Source of the DNA: Phycisphaerae bacterium
GTDB lineage: Bacteria > Planctomycetota > Phycisphaerae > Phycisphaerales > SM1A02
Assembly (NCBI GenBank): GCA_016795065.1
Contig: JAEUIU010000066.1
Location: forward strand, 124,001 to 188,000
Direction: 5' to 3'
Length of the DNA: 64,000 nt
Shown here: positions 60,843 through 64,000 of the stretch, piece by piece
How positions within the stretch are numbered: position 1 is the first letter of the stretch
How the letters are laid out: every line of letters begins with the position of its first letter
Made by a program: the position numbers and the translations under genes
Notes under the pieces: model-generated
Database searches by the model: none
Told to the model about the DNA's origin: nothing
What the model saw: the letters and a program-made list of their open reading frames with translations, nothing else

Positions 60843-62165
60843 CTAACGCGTCGTTGGTGCCACGTACGGTCGCTCCGGTTCGGCCTTCACGCCCTTGTCC
60901 GGAATCGTCGTCTCGTCGCCTGCTGCCCACAGGATCATCTGTTCGACGAGGCGCCGAACCTCGACCTGCTCGAAATCGCCCGGATGACCCAGCGTCGTGA
61001 AGGCCATGCGTCGGGCGGCGCGACCACCGCTTGGAAACGGCGTCGCGGTCGAGGGCGTTCGCTCGCGCACCCAGAGAATCGGTTGCCGCGCGGGTGAGGC
61101 CTCGGGCTTGACGCTGACGACCTCACCCCAGAGGAGGACGGTGCAGTCCTTGGGTAACGGTTCGACGTCGTAGAGCCAGCTCGGCACGACGAAGTCGCCG
61201 CGGATGCCGCGCAGGATCGGATGGCTGCGCGCCTCCGGCAATGGAGCAAGCACTTTCGTGCGCGACTCGTGCCCGTGATGCGAGATCCACCGCTGCCCGA
61301 AGATGCGAGTCGGCCACTCGTCGTTGATGGACTGGTCGGGCGACTCGGGCTTGGCCCGCAACATGTGGGTCGATGTCCGCAGACCGACGATCGGTGTGCC
61401 TGAGCCGAGGAAGGCGGTGAGGGCGTGCATCGTCTGGACGTCGGGCTCGCGCCAACGCATGAAGAGGACCCCGACGTCGCAGTCGCGCAACGCCTCGATC
61501 CCGGCGATGTGCTCGCGGTTGTCGGCGTCGGGCTTTCCCGTCGTGGGATCGGCGGCGAACGCAACCGACGTCTGGGCCTTGGCGTCGCGGGTCAGGCATG
61601 CGGCCACCAGCGGCATCGAAATCTCGCTGCGGTATTCGTCGTCGGCGGCGACGAAGGCGACCCGTCGCTCGACCGGCTGCCAGCCGTTGGGGAGCAGGAC
61701 GTTCAGCCAGGGACGGGCGTCCTCGCCCGAGCCGCGCTTGGCCTTCGGATCACCTTTGGCGTAGACCCTCCGCCGTTCGCCCTTCGTGGGAAGTCCGCGG
61801 TGTCCGCTGCCATAGGTGGGTGGAGTCCCCGTGCCTGTCCACGCGTCGTTCCAGGAGAGGAAGACCACGATGTCCCCTGGCTTGAGCGAGCCGCTCGAAT
61901 CCCGTTCGACCCGTTCCAGGCGAAGGTGATGGAACCAACCGGTGTGGCGCATCGAGCCGCTCGACGATTCCTTTGACTCGACCTTCACGCATTCACCGAC
62001 CACGATCACCGTGGCGACCTCGGGAAGGTAGGACCGGGGGATGTCGGCGATCTCGGCGTGGGCCTGCGGAACGCACAGGCCGAACAGGAGAAAGGCACCA
62101 AGAAGCGGGCTGAGGAGACGTGCCCACCAGGAGGGGAAGAACGCGGCGGACATGGATTCGGGCAT
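60843..62165 (-). CDS. Secreted protein with C-terminal ThuA-like domain
   Basis: About 440 residues from ATG 62165 (MPESMSAAFFPSWWARLLS); an ATG at 62153 is also possible. Signal peptide ends VPQAHAEIADIP. The N-terminal domain (TVIVVGECVKVESKESSSG, HHLRLERVERDSSGSLKPG) is beta-rich and not assigned. The C-terminal ThuA-like fold has VAFVAADDEYRSEISMP, DCDVGVLFMRWREPDVQTM, LGSGTPIVGLRTSTHML and RRMAFTTLGHPGDF. ThuA is linked to sugar-related processes; its reaction is unknown. The last Leu in VEPLPKD is encoded TTA in context GTTAC. It diverges from the fucosidase with 37 bp between starts. Confidence 0.85.
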   Translation of the reverse strand: MPESMSAAFFPSWWARLLSPLLGAFLLFGLCVPQAHAEIADIPRSYLPEVATVIVVGECVKVESKESSSGSMRHTGWFHHLRLERVERDSSGSLKPGDIVVFLSWNDAWTGTGTPPTYGSGHRGLPTKGERRRVYAKGDPKAKRGSGEDARPWLNVLLPNGWQPVERRVAFVAADDEYRSEISMPLVAACLTRDAKAQTSVAFAADPTTGKPDADNREHIAGIEALRDCDVGVLFMRWREPDVQTMHALTAFLGSGTPIVGLRTSTHMLRAKPESPDQSINDEWPTRIFGQRWISHHGHESRTKVLAPLPEARSHPILRGIRGDFVVPSWLYDVEPLPKDCTVLLWGEVVSVKPEASPARQPILWVRERTPSTATPFPSGGRAARRMAFTTLGHPGDFEQVEVRRLVEQMILWAAGDETTIPDKGVKAEPERPYVAPTTR

Positions 62166-62202
62166 GCCGGTAGTATCGGCGGACGAACGGAGACCGGTAC
62201 CG

Positions 62203-63756
62203 ATGTTCCTCGCACAGACCCCCACATGTTTCGCACTCGCGGTTCTCCTCGCGAGTTCCTGGATCATCGCCATGCAATCCCCGCCCTCATCGACCCCTAC
62301 GCCGTCGTCCGCGTCGGTCACGGTTCCGGCGCCGGCACCGCTGCTTCCCATCCCGACCGCCGCCCAGCGGGCCTGGCATGACCTCGAGTTCACGGCCTTC
62401 ATCCACTTCGGTCCCAACACCTTCACCGATTCTGAGTGGGGGCACGGCGACGAGCCGGGCGACGTCTTCAACCCAAGCGACCTCGACACCCGCCAGTGGG
62501 TGCGGGTCTTCACCGACGCAGGCATGAAAGGCGTCGTGATCACCGCCAAGCACCATGACGGCTTCTGCAACTGGCCGACCGCGAAGAGTACGCATTCCGT
62601 CGCCAACAGCCCGTGGAAGGGCGGCAAGGGCGACCTGCTCCGCGAGTTGAGCGATGCCTGTCGCGACGCGCGAATCCGCTTCGGCGTGTACCTCTCGCCG
62701 TGGGACCGCAACAACTCGGCCTATGGGACCGGTGAGCCATACAACGAGTACTTCCGGGCCCAGTTGCGCGAAGTGTTAGGGAACTACGGTCCCATCCACG
62801 AGGTCTGGTTCGACGGCGCCTGTGGTGAGGGCCCCAACGGGAAACGGCAGGTCTACGACTTCCCGAGCTTCGAGCGTGTCGTGCGCGAACTTCAGCCCAA
62901 TGCGGTGATCTTCAGCGACGTCGGCCCCGACATCCGCTGGGTCGGCAACGAGCAGGGGTGGGCCGGCGAGACCTGTTGGGGAATGCTGAAAGTGAAGGGG
63001 CATGGCCGCGGAAACGACAATCCGCCCCCGACCACCAGCCTCAATGAGGGCGATGAGGATGGCGAGGCGTGGATCCCCGCCGAGTGCGACGTGAGCATCC
63101 GACCGGGCTGGTTCTACCACGCACACGAAGACGACAAGGTGAAGTCGCCGGAAGCGCTCCTTGACCTCTGGGAGCGCAGCGTCGGGCGCAACGCGAACCT
63201 CCATCTCAACTTCCCAGTCGACCGACGGGGACTGATCCACGAGAACGATGTCGCCGCGGTGCGCGGGTTGCGCAAACTGTTAGACGCGACCTACGGCCCC
63301 GGCACGAATCTCGCCCAGGGACGCCCGGCGACCGTCTCGAACGGCCGAGGGAGCAAGGGAAGTGGGACGGGTCCGGACGCTGCGGCGACTGCCTTCGGCG
63401 CTTCGCGTGCCGTTGACGGCGATCCGAGCACCTACTGGGCGACCGACGACGATGTCCGAATCGCCTCGATCGAAATCGAACTTCCGCACGATCGCGACTT
63501 CGACCGCGTGGTCCTCGGCGAGCCGACCTGGCTCGGGCAGCGGGTGAGGCGGTTCTCGGTGTCGGTGCCGGATGGCAAGGACTGGCGGGTCATTGGACAA
63601 GGCACGACCATCGGCCGAAAGCGGATTCTGGGCGTTCCCCTCACTCGTGCGCCGCGACTGCGCGTCGACATCCTCGACAGTCGTGCGTGCCCGCTTCTTA
63701 CCGAAGTCGCCGTCCATGCGACGGTACGTCCTCCGACCCCGCCCCAGGGATCCTGA
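62203..63756 (+). CDS. Secreted alpha-L-fucosidase (GH29) with F5/8-like C-terminal domain
   Basis: 517 residues from ATG 62203, with GGAG upstream. Signal peptide [21 protein letters not shown]29 landmarks: [48 protein letters not shown] and [19 protein letters not shown] with the nucleophile Asp in VWFDGA. The C-terminal domain ([31 protein letters not shown]) resembles a discoidin/CBM32-type fold that would bind sugars. It acts on fucosylated glycans outside the cytoplasm. It ends 59 bp inside the opposing histidine kinase gene's 3' end, so stops overlap. Confidence 0.92.
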   Translation: MFLAQTPTCFALAVLLASSWIIAMQSPPSSTPTPSSASVTVPAPAPLLPIPTAAQRAWHDLEFTAFIHFGPNTFTDSEWGHGDEPGDVFNPSDLDTRQWVRVFTDAGMKGVVITAKHHDGFCNWPTAKSTHSVANSPWKGGKGDLLRELSDACRDARIRFGVYLSPWDRNNSAYGTGEPYNEYFRAQLREVLGNYGPIHEVWFDGACGEGPNGKRQVYDFPSFERVVRELQPNAVIFSDVGPDIRWVGNEQGWAGETCWGMLKVKGHGRGNDNPPPTTSLNEGDEDGEAWIPAECDVSIRPGWFYHAHEDDKVKSPEALLDLWERSVGRNANLHLNFPVDRRGLIHENDVAAVRGLRKLLDATYGPGTNLAQGRPATVSNGRGSKGSGTGPDAAATAFGASRAVDGDPSTYWATDDDVRIASIEIELPHDRDFDRVVLGEPTWLGQRVRRFSVSVPDGKDWRVIGQGTTIGRKRILGVPLTRAPRLRVDILDSRACPLLTEVAVHATVRPPTPPQGS

Positions 63757-64000
63757 ACTTGAAGGTCGCGCCCTCTCCCGGTGAGGCTTCCGCCCAAACC
63801 TGACCACCGTGGCGCTCGATGATGCGTTGCACCGTCGCCAGGCCGATGCCGGTGCCGGGAAAGAGCTCCGCCCCGTGCAGGCGCTGGTAGGGATGGAAGA
63901 GGCGCTCCGCCTCTGTCATGTCGAAGCCGATGCCGTTGTCGCGCACGAAGTGGACGACCTCGCCGCCCTCGCGCACCTGCCCGACCTCGATCTGCGGCGA
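63698..64000 (-). CDS. Sensor histidine kinase, C-terminal ATPase domain (5' end beyond window)
   Basis: Only the last 100 residues are in view; the gene continues past the edge. The visible HATPase has the N box-like [24 protein letters not shown], then [44 protein letters not shown] and GTGIGLA are typical. Its stop is inside the fucosidase 3' end on the opposite strand. Sensor type and partner cannot be seen. Confidence 0.9.
   Translation of the reverse strand, partial: SPQIEVGQVREGGEVVHFVRDNGIGFDMTEAERLFHPYQRLHGAELFPGTGIGLATVQRIIERHGGQVWAEASPGEGATFKFRIPGAGSEDVPSHGRRLR

Noticed and set aside
1-64000. CRISPR array, prophage, or integrated element
   Set aside because: No regularly spaced repeats, integrase, transposase, or phage structural genes were seen on either strand.

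Overview
The window is GC-rich, densely coded bacterial chromosome. Its gene families point to a planctomycete of the class Phycisphaerae. The clearest markers are a PSD1/DUF1549-DUF1553 protein beside a DUF1501 protein, planctomycete-type cytochrome c domains (CTACHG, CFTCHG), a dockerin-like tail with the NCDGVVNGADLAILLGAWG pattern, and an ECF sigma factor overlapping a Ser/Thr kinase-TPR gene. There are no rRNA genes, CRISPR arrays, insertion sequences or prophage genes. One tRNA, tRNA-Thr(UGT), is present.

Layout. 1-8.0 kb, minus strand: an mce/MlaD gene cut by the edge, rho with a long leader, the kinase/sigma pair, psuG and a DEAD-box helicase. 8.2-14.7 kb, mostly plus: alanine racemase, a two-gene type III polyketide synthase unit, an FkbM methyltransferase on the opposite strand, and an unusual multi-HTH protein with a sigma-70-like C-terminus. 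14.7-16.4 kb: an SMR transporter and rplM-rpsI with a recognisable promoter and terminator. 16.6-24.2 kb: a CPBP protease, a secreted protein, a MASE1 histidine kinase with a degenerate receiver, SnoaL-like, HNH and unknown proteins, and queD. 24.2-27 kb: rpsP-trmD-rplS without rimM, and an M50 protease. 27-32.3 kb: a GH38-like dockerin protein, an amidohydrolase and a lipoprotein.

32.4-46.2 kb is mostly housekeeping: sodA, a PhnP-like hydrolase, thiE, a solitary atpG, dnaN, a low-molecular-weight phosphatase with rpiB, pepA, mnmG and the tRNA. Inside it is a small extracytoplasmic thiol group: a rhodanese-like lipoprotein lacking the catalytic cysteine, a DsbD N-terminal domain protein and a redoxin. 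46.2-48.8 kb is a loosely coded island of slightly lower GC. It holds a strongly supported 74-residue repeat protein and two paralogous small genes of a family I do not recognise. 48.8-64 kb: a methyl-accepting protein with a CxxCH haem site, an MscS channel, then a planctomycete surface/glycan module (DUF2231-cytochrome-LRR fusion, DUF1501, PSD1, TlpA-like redoxin, ThuA protein and GH29 fucosidase) and the end of a histidine kinase at the window edge.

Best candidates for something new are the paired unknown family at 47.3-48.4 kb with its small repeat-protein neighbour, the sigma-like multi-HTH protein at 13-14.7 kb, and the multi-domain DUF2231-cytochrome protein at 52.4-54 kb. All functional statements rest on reading the translated sequence by eye; no database search was run.
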